Source: Paraspadella gotoi (lineage: Eukaryota > Chaetognatha). From it: a stretch of DNA of 64,000 nt. Both the position numbers and the translations under genes were made by a program. The notes beneath the pieces were generated by a model that saw nothing but the letters and a program-made list of their open reading frames with translations, did no database searches and was not told the origin of the DNA. Positions 32,712-43,443 of this stretch are shown here, piece after piece. The DNA lies in contig CM119266.1 in assembly GCA_051294375.1 (NCBI GenBank), positions 26,989,690-27,053,689 on the forward strand. The letters run 5' to 3'. Within the stretch, counting starts at the first letter, position 1, and every line of letters starts with the position of its first letter.

Positions 32712-34852
32712 GGGAGAGTCGGAATGTCGGAATATATTAGAAGAGGTTAGATTGTTGTCGATCGGTTTGGATAGGATTTTGAAAGATTAAACAGAGAAAA
32801 AGGTTGAGTATTAAAGAGAAGACGAACGAGAAGAGTCATGATTATCACGGTTAAAGATATTTTTTTTTTGGAAAGCCAAACGACGAAGTCACGGGATTGT
32901 TTGTGAACTAGAATTGTTGGTGAAAATGAGAGAGGGGTGGTGAAATAGTGAAGGTGGAAAGCGGCCTGACCGAAGGTGATAATAAAAGGGGGGTGTGGGG
33001 GAGAAGCCAATGAGGGGCGTCTCGGAACCTGGCGTAATCATGAGTCGGCGATGAATAATAATGAGAGGAGAAACCCAATGGATTTCTTTCTTCCCCCCAC
33101 TATCTCTCTCTCTCTCTCTCTCTTCCATTACCGTCTCTCGAACTCCATTGTCCGAGAGTCACGTCGCCAATCCGTTTGTCCATTTCGTTGCCAGTTTCTC
33201 TGGTTAATTTTCTTTTCAGCCAATTCGACCGTCCATTCGCCTCTCTCTCTCTCTCTCTCTATCTCTCATCGCCTCCCGGTCTTGCACTCGCGAGCGCTCT
33301 CTCTCTATCTCCCTCTCTCTCTGTCTCTCTCTCTGTCTCAACCGGCTAATGCCTCCAGCCCATCCCCCTCAGTCTCATCATCTATCTATTTACTTTTTTC
33401 TTGGTCAATTTACAGTGAGACACGAAGTAGATGGCTTGCATAAATAACCTACTCTTTCGATTTCTGATTGCTTTGGCGAGATGGAAAAAGTTATATTGAT
33501 CATTTCGGCCAATTTTTTTAAATATAAAACTTTGAACATTCCTCACGTAAATAGCTGAACTATTTGAGTTTACAAAGGTGTCTAAAACAATGGCCTATGG
33601 ATTCAAAAACGACCCTTAAAGTGTTCGTAGTACAGAATAATGACCACGTCGATCAACCTGATTGTCACGTCGATTTCAAAGTATTTTATGACGTCGAATG
33701 GACAGAGACAGAAACAAACAGTCACGAACGTGCCCCCTTGGACATGACATGACATGACATGACGAAAAAGATTTGCCAACGGAACGCACTTCTAAGATAG
33801 AATTAAATCGATCGACAAAGTAGATCAACGACGACTCGATCTTCCTCGTTCGATAAAAATGAGAAACGCCTTTGGTTCCGTCGCGCGGATTCACCGTGAA
33901 AGAAAGTAATCTCCTTCTTCACAGACTCTCACTTCACGGAGGAAAGGGGGGAGGAAAAAAATGGAGAAATGGGGGAGCGATATTGGGAGGAAAGGAAAGA
34001 GGTAATTCTTTGTCTCTCCAACACACATGTACAAAGAAAGGTGCGCTCTCCCTCTCCCTCTCTCTCTCCGGTTGGGAAAATTGAAGCCTTAAGTCATGCG
34101 GGAGAGAGGAGCGACTAGTTTGCATTTAAAACTCGTCGCAGTCGCAGGCGTCGACGCCGCTGCCGACGCCGCTTCTACCGACGACGCCCACGACTAGCGG
34201 AATGGGAAAAAGGTGAGTTTCTAAAACACCCTCTTTCCTTCATTTTTTTTAACGTCTTTTTTATTCGCGCTGGGAACAAAGTTTGTAATTTTATTCAAGA
34301 AGAAGAGCGTGACACAATGGAAGGTTTTTTAAAAGACGGTTACTTGATAAGGGTTGCCGAATGCGGAGAGAGGAAGAAGATAACAAAAATTTGGACCGAA
34401 GAAAATAAAAAGGAAGAAAGGAAGTCGCGAAACGAGGGAGAGAAAAAAAGAAAGAAAAAAAGCAAAAAAAAAAAGCAAATGAAGGAAGTGAAAAAAATGA
34501 ATCGTTAGAGATAAACGGAAATGAATGAAAATGGAGGGGAAAAAAAAAGAGGAAAAAAAAGGAAAGGAAGGAAACCGCAGTACGAAAACCGTCTGCAATC
34601 GCGTGGGAGGCGACAACGTTAGACAAGAAGAAAGAAAAAAAATATCCCGTCGTCTCGGCGAGAGATTGATTGCGCTCCGAGTAATATTATTTCAATTAAC
34701 ATCGGGTCGCCAATCAACGGACGTCAGCGTCGTTGCGGTTCGTCTTCGTCGTCGTTGTCGTCGTCGTCAGAGTTCATCGTCTTCCTCACGGTCTTCGTCG
34801 TTATTTCTCTCGGTGTCGTCTTTACGTATCTTTCTGTTCTTCTTTGTCGTCG

Positions 34853-35005
34853 TCTTCTTCCTCTTTGTCGTCGTCGTCTTCTTCCTCTTTGTCGTCGTCG
34901 TCTTCTTCCTCTTTGTCGTCGTCGTCTTCTTCCTCTTTGTCGTCGTCGTCTTCTTCCTCTTTGTCGTCGTCGTCTTCTTCCTCTTTGTCGTCGTCGTCTT
35001 CTTCC
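34853..35005. repeat. 24-bp minisatellite (tcttcttcctctttgtcgtc type)
   Basis: Six to seven near-perfect copies with a 24-bp period, flanked by looser GTC/TTC trinucleotide sequence from about 34,720 to 35,110. It produces artificial Phe/Val, Ser or Lys/Thr-repeat ORFs in several frames. Confidence 0.95.
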
Positions 35006-35861
35006 CTATCTTCGTCTTCTTCGTCATCGGTTTTTTTCGCGCCAAACCGTCATGCACCGCGGCGTTGTCTACTTCGTCGTCGTCGTCGTCGTCGTCGTCG
35101 TCTCCTTCTCGTCACCACGACTACGCGCATGCAACCGCAATCACTCGAAGTAAACAAATATAAACAAACGCGCCTCAGCCATCTGTCGGTCATTGACGAA
35201 ACTACGCGAAAAAAAAAGTGGGAGTTTCGGAGGCGGAAATGAAAGAAGCTTTCACGATCACGAGAAGAGGTTGAAGAGTTTGAGGGGGGGCGGGGGGGGT
35301 GAAGTGAGCCCCTTTTCCCCCGGGGGATTCTTTGAGCAATCTTCTCCCAAGGGAGGAGGTGTTGAACTTAAAAGGACTTTTGATTCGCAGTTTTCTTTAT
35401 AATAAAGAAATTATAATAGTAAGAACTCTATGATAAATCTATTAATCATGAGTAATCTGTGATAATTAAAACTCGTGAGAATGGAAAGAAGATATTCCAA
35501 AGAATCAAAAAATATTTATACATTAATATTTATATATATTAATATTTATATAATTATTTATATGCAATAGAAAAGGAAATATTGTTCTTGGTTTCTAATA
35601 ACATTTTTGAAAATTAGAGTCGAGGCCCCCCCAAAAAAAACGAAATTGAAAAAAAAAAAATTCTTCCCGCCAAAAATTTCGACTCTCTCTCAATCTCTCA
35701 CAAAACTTTTTTTCTCCTTCAATGCGGCGGCGGCGGCGGCGGCCGCCTAAAAAATGGCGGCGCCTTTCGCCACGGAATATCAACCCTCCCTTCAAACGCA
35801 GTTCATTCGCCCCAGCTGCGTTCGCTCAATCTTTCCCGCGAGCGCGAGCCTTCAATTTCAT

Positions 35862-35901
<40 letters not shown>

Positions 35902-36917
35902 TCTTTTCGAGTATTCGCGACACTAAATCCGTCAGAGACGAATTCTGTTTTTTTCGAAACGTTTTTCTGGAATGTTTTTATGTTTTTGTTTCTATTTTAT
36001 TTAATTTTTTCGAAGATGTCAGTAACGATCGCGGTGTTTGTCAATGTCTGATAAAAAATTTGCACGTGAAAGTGAAACGATCCGCGAAAAATTTTGAATG
36101 TTTCCAGAGTTTTATAAAGCTTTCTCGAGTATGCTTGAATAATATTGTCCAACAGGGGTAGAATTGCGTATAAATAAATCTTTGCAACGATATGACCGGT
36201 AAAATACATTCACAAAGAAAGAGAAAGAAAGAAAGAAAGAAAGAAAGAGAGTGGGAGAAGGACATTTGCGGGTAGATGTAACAGAAGAGTAGGTGGAAGC
36301 GTGTGAGAGAAGGAAATGTATAACAAATATGAAAGAGGAAAGAAAGAAAAAAGAAAAAAGTCAATGGAAGCAGAAAAATAAAGGAACATCGGGGAAGTAT
36401 TTTTGGGTTGAATACAGAAGGAGGAAAAGAAACGATAATGAGAAAAATATTGAGGTAAAAGAAATAGATATGGAAATAAGTCACTTATGAGGAGAAAAAA
36501 AGGATACAATCGGAAGATGAAAGAGACTGGGAGTGGGTAAAGAAAATTATTAAGTCAAAAGAGGGGATAAATCAGTGCTACGACTAAGTATCATTTTCTG
36601 GGATGCACAGTTGCATGCAATGGATGTTATAGAGAGAGAGACGATTTGGAGCCAGAAGGCGACAATGAACAGTCGGGGTTGGCGAGGGACTCGATCCTCA
36701 GTTGACTGTCGAAAACGAAGAGGCGAGCGGTGGTGACCTTTCGGCCGGCGTCTACCGCTTTTCAGTTCCGAGCAGGTGCCCCAAAGTGCCGACGCGGGCC
36801 GCCACTTTTATCAGCCTCGTCATGGTTTTGGGATGACGGGGAATATGTCAAAAAGATGGCGACGGAGAAAAGAACCGAAACGACATCTTTGGAATCGAGA
36901 GGGAATTATAGCCGAAG

Positions 36918-36918
<1 letters not shown>

Positions 36919-36973
<55 letters not shown>
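36919..36973. repeat. (GA)n microsatellite
   Basis: About 26 GA units, among the longest in the window. Confidence 0.95.
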
Positions 36974-36975
<2 letters not shown>

Positions 36976-37861
36976 TGAGAGAGAAGAAAGATAAAAAGGA
37001 AAGAGGATGTATGTAAAAAAACTGAATTGGAATTGAGATAGATGGGGCATACAGATGACGCAGATGAGCAAAAGCTAGAGGACATAAGGATATAGGTACA
37101 CAAAAGAAAAGAAAGAGCAGACGAAAAACGGCAGAGAAGTCGTAAAAAGAATTCACAGAAAAAGAGAGGGAGGTAAAGAGAGAGGTAAAAAGAAAAGAAA
37201 ATCATATGATATAGACGAAGGAGGGAGACGATCTAAAGGAAAAAAAATAGACGGCGGTGGAGGCGAGAGAGAAAAGAAGGAGAAAGAGAAAATATCATTA
37301 CGATTTGCATATATGAGCGATGGGTATGCATCATCTCTGCCTTTCAGACTAGAAAGAGAAGACTAAGGGGAAGAAGAGAGAGGATGAAGAGGAGGGAGGA
37401 AAGGAAGAAAGAAGGAATGGAAAGACGAGGAAAGTAGAGGAAAAAATGAGAAAAATAAAAGAAGAAGTAGTAGAAGGAAGAAACGAAAATAAGGAAAGTA
37501 GAGAAATGAGGAAAAGAACTTTGAGAGCACTCTGCATTTTTTTTTCTATTTTAGGGAAAAGAGAAAAGAAAAATTTAATTAATTTTTTTTTTTTTCGTTC
37601 GCGCGAGATGGATTTTAGTTTTAGGATTATTAGAGAATTCTTTTTCGAGTATAAAAAGGGAAAAGAGGGGGGCGTATGGTCGGGGGGGGGGCGGAATATC
37701 AAGATGAAGCGTTGAACCAAATCTTTGGTGACGAAGTGTTATTTACTCTGCTCGTCTTTATGAACAACGGAATCGAGAACGGGACGTCGGGAGAAATATC
37801 ACAATAGACAAGTTGAAGCGATATCTGCAGGCGTTATTTCGCGCCAACGACTCATCCCTTA

Positions 37862-38074
37862 ATGAGCGAACCCCTGCCCCCTCGCGCCTCTTCGAAACGA
37901 GCGGCGAGCGCGCAACACGAGGACGAGGTATTGACTGGAGAGCCCGACGCCTCGGATCGTGCGAATGAAGAAGTCACAATTATTCGATCAAGTCTTACGT
38001 GCGTAAAAAACGAAAAAAGGAATCGAATATTTAATTGGTCAGTCGAAGATAAAATGCTTAAAACTGTTAAATAA
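37862..38074 (+). CDS. Unassigned 70-codon ORF (doubtful)
   Basis: The predicted peptide begins MSEPLPPRASSKRAASAQHE and is followed by an acidic stretch and a Trp-containing C-terminus. Its first 45 codons are GC-richer and less repetitive than neighbouring ORFs. There is no recognised domain, the start context is poor (T at -3) and no upstream promoter element was seen. It could be an exon of a nested gene, a transposon remnant or chance. It lies antisense within the plexin intron. Confidence 0.12.
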   Translation: MSEPLPPRASSKRAASAQHEDEVLTGEPDASDRANEEVTIIRSSLTCVKNEKRNRIFNWSVEDKMLKTVK

Positions 38075-38274
38075 TATAAGTCCGGAAAAGAGCTAGTTCT
38101 TATAATTTTATATCAAAATACTTGAGAATTTTTTTCCGATAACTAGTTGATCTTTTGTCGAATTCGAAGACGAAACGCGGCGCCGCGAGAGGTCGTGCGT
38201 AAAATGATTTAATATCGGGTCAATTCCCGTTTCGATGCGAACGTGCGTGGCACTGTCTTCCGGGGCACCGACGA

Positions 38275-38340
38275 GCGTGGAACGGGCTTGCGTGGCAAGG
38301 GCTTTCGTGGCACGGGCTTGCGTGGCACGGGCTTGCGTGG
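38275..38340. repeat. 15-bp minisatellite (gcgtggcacgggctt)
   Basis: Four to five tandem copies of gcgtggcacgggctt with single-base variants. It stays in phase with a minus-strand ORF (repeat of Thr-Gln-Ala-Arg-Ala) only because 15 is divisible by three. Confidence 0.9.
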
Positions 38341-39613
38341 TCAGCAAAGACGAGACAGCTCGTTCCTCAATTCGTACGTTTTTTTTATTAATAAATAACC
38401 TTAGCTCGTAACATCCAGCGGCCTTTGATTTAACCAGACCCTCTCTCATGTTTGCCCACTTCTTTCGCCGCAGTTTCTTCCCCCATACATCGTTTCTTTT
38501 CACATTCTTTTCGCCTTCTTAGTAATAGTATTTGCTCTCTCTTAGCCTTCTTAGCCCGCCCTCTCTTATCGCCTTCTAATTTGCCCGCTTCTTTGTCTTC
38601 CATCGCGCGAACGACGGCACCTTTTTCTCTTGCGCCTTTCGCTCCCTTTTTTTAGTCTCTGGCGCCGCATTTCCGTTCATTAAAACCGAAAATCTCCATA
38701 ATCCATCCACATCTGCTTCAATGTAATAACTCTCTCTCTCTCTCTCTCTCTCACACCTTTGGCGTCCCCAACGGATTTGAAATGGTCGTTTTAAGAGATA
38801 AAAATATTCGTCAAGATCCTTTCATTCAATTTTATTGTCACTTGATTCGATCGTAAAAAAAGTTTGGATTTATGGCTATTATGTTACTAAAAATAAAAAG
38901 AACAATTCACTTCAAATGTCTCACAAACTTTGAAATTAGTCCCAAGACTCAATTTTGATCACTTTTAACCTTTATAGATCTTAATGATAAATTTAAAGCG
39001 AATATTTTTGACGACAGTTACCTATTTTTTGTATTATATAAAATAGTTTAAACCAATATTGAAATCAACCTTTTATTCAATTAATAAATTATTGTGCCGG
39101 TGACTTGGGACAGGCAAGACCTGCATCAATCTAACAGGATATTTACCGAGCAAGCTTCTACTAGAAGTTCTAGTGTTCCCGACTTCTCTATTCAGTTCAA
39201 CTACCAACTGGAAATTATAGAGCGAACTTCTATTGAAAAGCAATTCTTTCCGCCGCCCACATTTCCTTCTCAATCTGCCCTAACCTTCTTTCCTCAACCC
39301 CTTCCCGCTCTCAACCCCCTTTAACACCCTAACCCCTTCTCCCCCCCCCGTCTTCCTTTCCACACCCCAAGCCAACGAGAAAATCGGAGCTGATAAGCCG
39401 TCGTCTGTTCTGTTGTATTTCACGAGAAAAAAGGGAAAAAAATCGGGGGCGGGGAAAAGTTGTAGGTACGAAGAATGATGGAGTGGGCAGAAGGGTGATG
39501 TTGTTGGGAAAGTTTAATTATTTTGTGGATTGGAACGAGAAAAGTTTAGGAATATGGATACTATCCATTGGATAGGGTAGGAATGTTGTCCGTACGGAAA
39601 AGAATTTGATGGG

Positions 39614-40476
39614 TAGGAAAAGGATAAGGCTCTCATTGGTTAAGAGAGAGTNNNNNNNNNNNNNNNNNNNNNNNNNNNNNNNNNNNNNNNNNNNNNNNNN
39701 NNNNNNNNNNNNNNNNNNNNNNNNNNNNNNNNNNNNNNNNNNNNNNNNNNNNNNNNNNNNNNNNNNNNNNNNNNNNNNNNNNNNNNNNNNNNNNNNNNNN
39801 NNNNNNNNNNNNNNNNNNNNNNNNNNNNNNNNNNNNNNNNNNNNNNNNNNNNNNNNNNNNNNNNNNNNNNNNNNNNNNNNNNNNNNNNNNNNNNNNNNNN
39901 NNNNNNNNNNNNNNNNNNNNNNNNNNNNNNNNNNNNNNNNNNNNNNNNNNNNNNNNNNNNNNNNNNNNNNNNNNNNNNNNNNNNNNNNNNNNNNNNNNNN
40001 NNNNNNNNNNNNNNNNNNNNNNNNNNNNNNNNNNNNNNNNNNNNNNNNNNNNNNNNNNNNNNNNNNNNNNNNNNNNNNNNNNNNNNNNNNNNNNNNNNNN
40101 NNNNNNNNNNNNNNNNNNNNNNNNNNNNNNNNNNNNNNNNNNNNNNNNNNNNNNNNNNNNNNNNNNNNNNNNNNNNNNNNNNNNNNNNNNNNNNNNNNNN
40201 NNNNNNNNNNNNNNNNNCTGTTCAGGGAAAGATAACAGTTCGAACCGGAAAAAAAATAGTTTTGAAAATGAAGAAGAGAACCTACGTAGAAAAAATGGAT
40301 TTCTCTCCAATTTTACGGTCGTAAATGTAGGAAAAGGATAAGGCTCTCATTGGTTAAGAGAGAGTCTGTTCAGGGAAAGATAAAGTTCGAACCGGAAAAA
40401 AATAGTTTTGAAAATGAAGAAAGGAACCTACGTAGAAAAATGGATTTTCTCTCCAAAATATTTACGGTCGTAATAT
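39614..40476. repeat. Repeat flanking a 566-base N gap
   Basis: The string gtaggaaaaggataaggctc and the following bases precede the gap (39,614-39,651). They recur at 40,327 on the other side, where a ~110-base block (40,218-40,326) is immediately repeated (40,365-40,476) with small indels. Either a tandem repeat of ~150-base units caused the gap, or the contig ends overlap. Confidence 0.75.
39652..40217. other. Assembly gap (566 N)
   Basis: Largest run of unknown bases. Other gaps are 25 N at 997-1,021 and 42,625-42,649 and 10 N at 6,148, 9,828, 13,770, 24,114 and 31,213. Four of the five 10-N gaps interrupt a CT/GA microsatellite. Confidence 0.99.
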
Positions 40477-40738
40477 ATTGATAAAATTACATTTCCGAAC
40501 TGAAAATCGGACGTTAAACTCTCGGCGTCGTGAAATTTCGAAAAGAAAAATTCCATTTTCGGAAAATCTGAATCGCTAAATCCGAAATTTCGCAAAAACA
40601 GAAAATAAGAATCGAATTTAAAAAAAAAAACGGAGCAAAACTCGAGATTTTTTTAAATATATTTTTTTAGATTTCCATTCGGATTCCATCAGATTCCATT
40701 CGAAGATAAAAAAAACCACAGACATACTAAAGACTCAC

Positions 40739-40852
40739 TTGAACAGTTATGAAGTAACTGAATTCTCTGTGATGAAATCCATATTTGTACTGAATTCGAA
40801 ATTCGTTGAGATGTTGGGCGTTGACTTTGAATTCAGTTCCTTTGGAAATTCC
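40739..40852 (-). CDS. PlexB: Plexin-B exon, mid sema domain (Y.YGF...FSYF.TVQ)
   Basis: This 114-nt exon (38 codons, phase 0 at both ends) sits between acceptor ctttttttttcag and donor GTTCAA/gtgagt. Its product has FKVNAQHLNEFRIQY, then KYGFHHREFSYFITVQ. These match the plexin sema signature YVYGF..G.F.YF.T.Q. The polypyrimidine tract is good. Spliced to the 22.4-kb exon it gives ITVQ/REGLSSNNYVTRLVRVC, the expected family continuation. The exon is AT-richer than its neighbours and lies about 0.5 kb from a 566-base assembly gap. The 18-kb intron on its 3' side is the largest in the window. Confidence 0.9.
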
Positions 40853-41129
40853 CTGAAAAAAAAAAGAAATAAAGAAAGACTTTTATTTTATCTTTCTTTA
40901 AAGAATTATTTGAATTCTTTTTTTCTCCTAATTTCATCAAATACTCAATTTTCTCACTCGTGACTTTCCGTCGATTCAACCAATCAAATTCGATTAAATT
41001 TTATTTCTTTTTATTTCGTTTATTTTATTTATTGACTTTTTTTATGTTCTCAAACACGAGTTTTGATTGGAGCCGACAAGAAATTATGTCTTTTTTTTTT
41101 CTGCTAACGCTGATTAAACCTTAAGTAAG

Positions 41130-41513
41130 TTAAATTTGATTTTTGGTTTTTCGGTTCGGGTTAACAACCACGCTTGCACTCAATACGTGGTTTTTAAAAC
41201 TCGGTTGATATTCGTTCCTTAAATTTTCATTATTCAATATGGCGAAAGAATTGGATGAAGAGTTCATAAATATCTGAACGGTGTTGTACCCTAATTCGCT
41301 ACGAAACGATTTATCTACTCTCGTCGCGTTTTCCTCATGAAAGCCGAAAAAATTTGAACCTTGTACCAATTGCACCATAGTTTCGCACCATGGGTTTCGC
41401 ACCCTCGTCATGGGTTCACAATTTTTGCAGCAATTTCGACGACGACGACGACGACGACGACGAGAGACATAAATCGCGGAACAACTGAGGACGAGCTGCC
41501 AAGATCTACTCAA
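41130..41513 (-). CDS. Unassigned 127-codon ORF (doubtful)
   Basis: An open frame that begins with an Arg run from a GAC/GTC array and then has about 85 varied residues, including LVQGSNFFGFHEENATRV and SELGYNTVQIFMNSSSNSF. The varied part is unusually long for AT-rich DNA and is not simple repeat. There is no recognised domain, no clear acceptor, and a stop directly follows KNQI. It is on the plexin strand but has no counterpart in plexins. It may be a transposon remnant or chance. Confidence 0.13.
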   Translation of the reverse strand: MSRSWQLVLSCSAIYVSRRRRRRRRRNCCKNCEPMTRVRNPWCETMVQLVQGSNFFGFHEENATRVDKSFRSELGYNTVQIFMNSSSNSFAILNNENLRNEYQPSFKNHVLSASVVVNPNRKTKNQI

Positions 41514-41831
41514 CGAGTAATATTTACGTCCTAGCGCCGAACTGAGGCCTCGTTTATAACGAGCATCTGCTTTGCGTGAGTGTTAATCATGTAAGACCGA
41601 ATGAATATATGAAATGAGTGGGTGGAAACGATAGAATATTTAACTACGTGTAAGTAATGAATTGATGCCGTTCACTATTCCTCTCCAACTTATGCATTTT
41701 AGATTTTTATATCTTTTTTAAATCTCTTCGTCAGAGTGATTGCAGAGTGATAATTACGAAAACTTCGAACGTATTATAAAGTAACACTAAATAAAGAAAA
41801 ATAATTATTCACCGCGCGTACGGTTACCTGT

Positions 41832-42624
41832 ATTTATTATTATTATTTTAAACATATGTACATATAACTTATCTTAATAAACTAGCTAACACTTTCGTAG
41901 CCAACAAACAAACGGAGAGAGAGAATGAAAATAAAAGGCTAACGGTTATTACCTTGTGCGCGAGTCTAAACAGCGGGGTCCCAGACTTCGCGAAGAGACG
42001 GCGGGAACTTCGCTGTTGTACGGACCCAGACCTAAATTTACAAAAAGGGGGGGGGGGGAGAAAAATAAATCAATTTACGTCCTAATAATTCGTACGACCG
42101 ACGTGCGATCAAAAAGCAATAAAAATATAATACGATCGAGTCACGGACCGGCTTTGAATTTATGCGATCAGCGCCCAATAAATTATGCGATCGAATGTTG
42201 TTAGAAAATATATGCGATCAACGTCCGAATGAAATATGCGATCGAGTCTTGTCGACAACCTTTCCGCCATCAATTTTCATAGTATTATTAATATAAATCT
42301 CAGAGTTGAAATTGAATAAAACAAATCGATTTAATTATTTAAATAGAACTCTGGGATTGAATAAACGAGACTTAACTTAACTTAACTTAACTTAACTGTG
42401 AGAGAGTCTTGATTGAAAACTTGCAGGACCTGCTATGTCATTATCTTTTAAGAGCGATGGAGGGCTTAAACCACCAAAGCCTGTCCAAAGTCAGGGCAAA
42501 GATAGCTTATTTATTAAATAATGGATAATTTTTATATTGGTAGTACCAATTTTATAATATAAAAAAGTATGTTTATATGCCAGCTAATCCCAATCTAGAG
42601 ATTAAGATATTATGCTTTTTATGG
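41832..42624 (+). repeat. First copy of a ~795-bp direct duplication
   Basis: From tttattattattattttaa to gattaagatattatgctttt the sequence repeats almost exactly on the other side of the 25-N gap at 42,625-42,649, differing by one-base indels and one extra TTAAC unit. Confidence 0.93.
42090..42245. repeat. Interspersed TGCGATC repeats
   Basis: The words tgcgatc/tacgatcg recur about every 20-30 bases (gtgcgatcaaaaagc, atacgatcgagtc, tatgcgatcagcgcc, tatgcgatcgaatg, tatgcgatcaacgtcc, tatgcgatcgagtc), forming a diverged tandem array. The same array is present in the second copy at ~42,925-43,075. Confidence 0.6.
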
Positions 42625-42649
42625 NNNNNNNNNNNNNNNNNNNNNNNNN

Positions 42650-43443
42650 TATTTATTATTATTTATTTTAAACATATGTACATATAACTTATCTTAATAA
42701 ACTAAGCTAACACTTTCGTAGCCAACAAACAAACGGAGAAGAGAGAATGAAAATAAAAGGCTAACGGTTATTACCTTGTGCGCGAGTCTAAACAGCGGGG
42801 TCCCCAGACTTCGCGAAGAGACGGCGGGAACTTCGCTGTTGTACGGACCCAGACCTAAATTTAACAAAAATGGGGGGGGGGAGAAAAAATAAATCAATTT
42901 ACGTCCTAATAATTCGTACGACCGACGTGCGATCAAAAAGCAATAAAAATATAATACGATCGAGTCACGGACCGGCTTTTGAATTTATGCGATCAGCGCC
43001 CAATAAATTATGCGATCGAATGTTGTTAGAAAATATATGCGATCAACGTCCGAATGAAATATGCGATCGAGTCTTGTCGACAACTTTCCGCCATCAATTT
43101 TCAATAGTATTATTAATATAAATCCAGAGTTGAAATTGAATAAAACAAATCGATTTAATTATTTAAATAGAACTCTGGGATTGAATAAACGAGACTTAAC
43201 TTAACTTAACTTAACTGTGAGAGAGTCTTGATTGAAAACTTGCAGAGACCTGCTATGTCATTATCTTTTAAGAGCGATGGAGGGCTTAAACCACCAAAGC
43301 CTGTCCAAAGTCAGGGGCAAGATAGCTTATTTATTAAATAAATGGATAATTTTTATATTGGTAGTACCAATTTTATAATATAAAAAGTATGTTTATATGC
43401 CAGCTAATCCCAATCTAGAGATTAAGATATTATGCTTTTATTG
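42650..43443 (+). repeat. Second copy of the ~795-bp direct duplication
   Basis: Nearly identical to 41,832-42,624, with indels such as aacaaaaatggggggggg against tacaaaaagggggggggg. Each copy carries a TTAAC pentamer array and a set of TGCGATC-containing repeats. Position directly across an N gap points to overlapping contig ends. Confidence 0.93.

Larger units (their letters stand above)
22555..40738. other. 18-kb intron, largest in the window
   Basis: Between two sema exons. Contents: a tRNA-like SINE candidate (25,130-25,304), a cluster of CCAAT motifs (26,200-26,410), several minisatellites, a CpG-dense patch (31,020-31,180), long GA-rich sequence (27,900-28,170; 29,050-30,470), N gaps at 24,114-24,123, 31,213-31,222 and 39,652-40,217, and a few short ORFs of uncertain meaning. 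No plexin exon was recognised inside it. Confidence 0.6.

Noticed and set aside
36640-36900. tRNA-like B-box word (ggatcgagtcc, minus strand) near 36,690
   Set aside because: No A-box or cloverleaf at the right distance and no A-rich tail, so neither a tRNA nor a clear SINE.
39073-39273. Minus-strand frame containing TSSRSLLGKYPVRL
   Set aside because: It looks like the plexin ISSRSL motif, but it lies on the wrong side of the 40.8-kb exon and has no splice sites.
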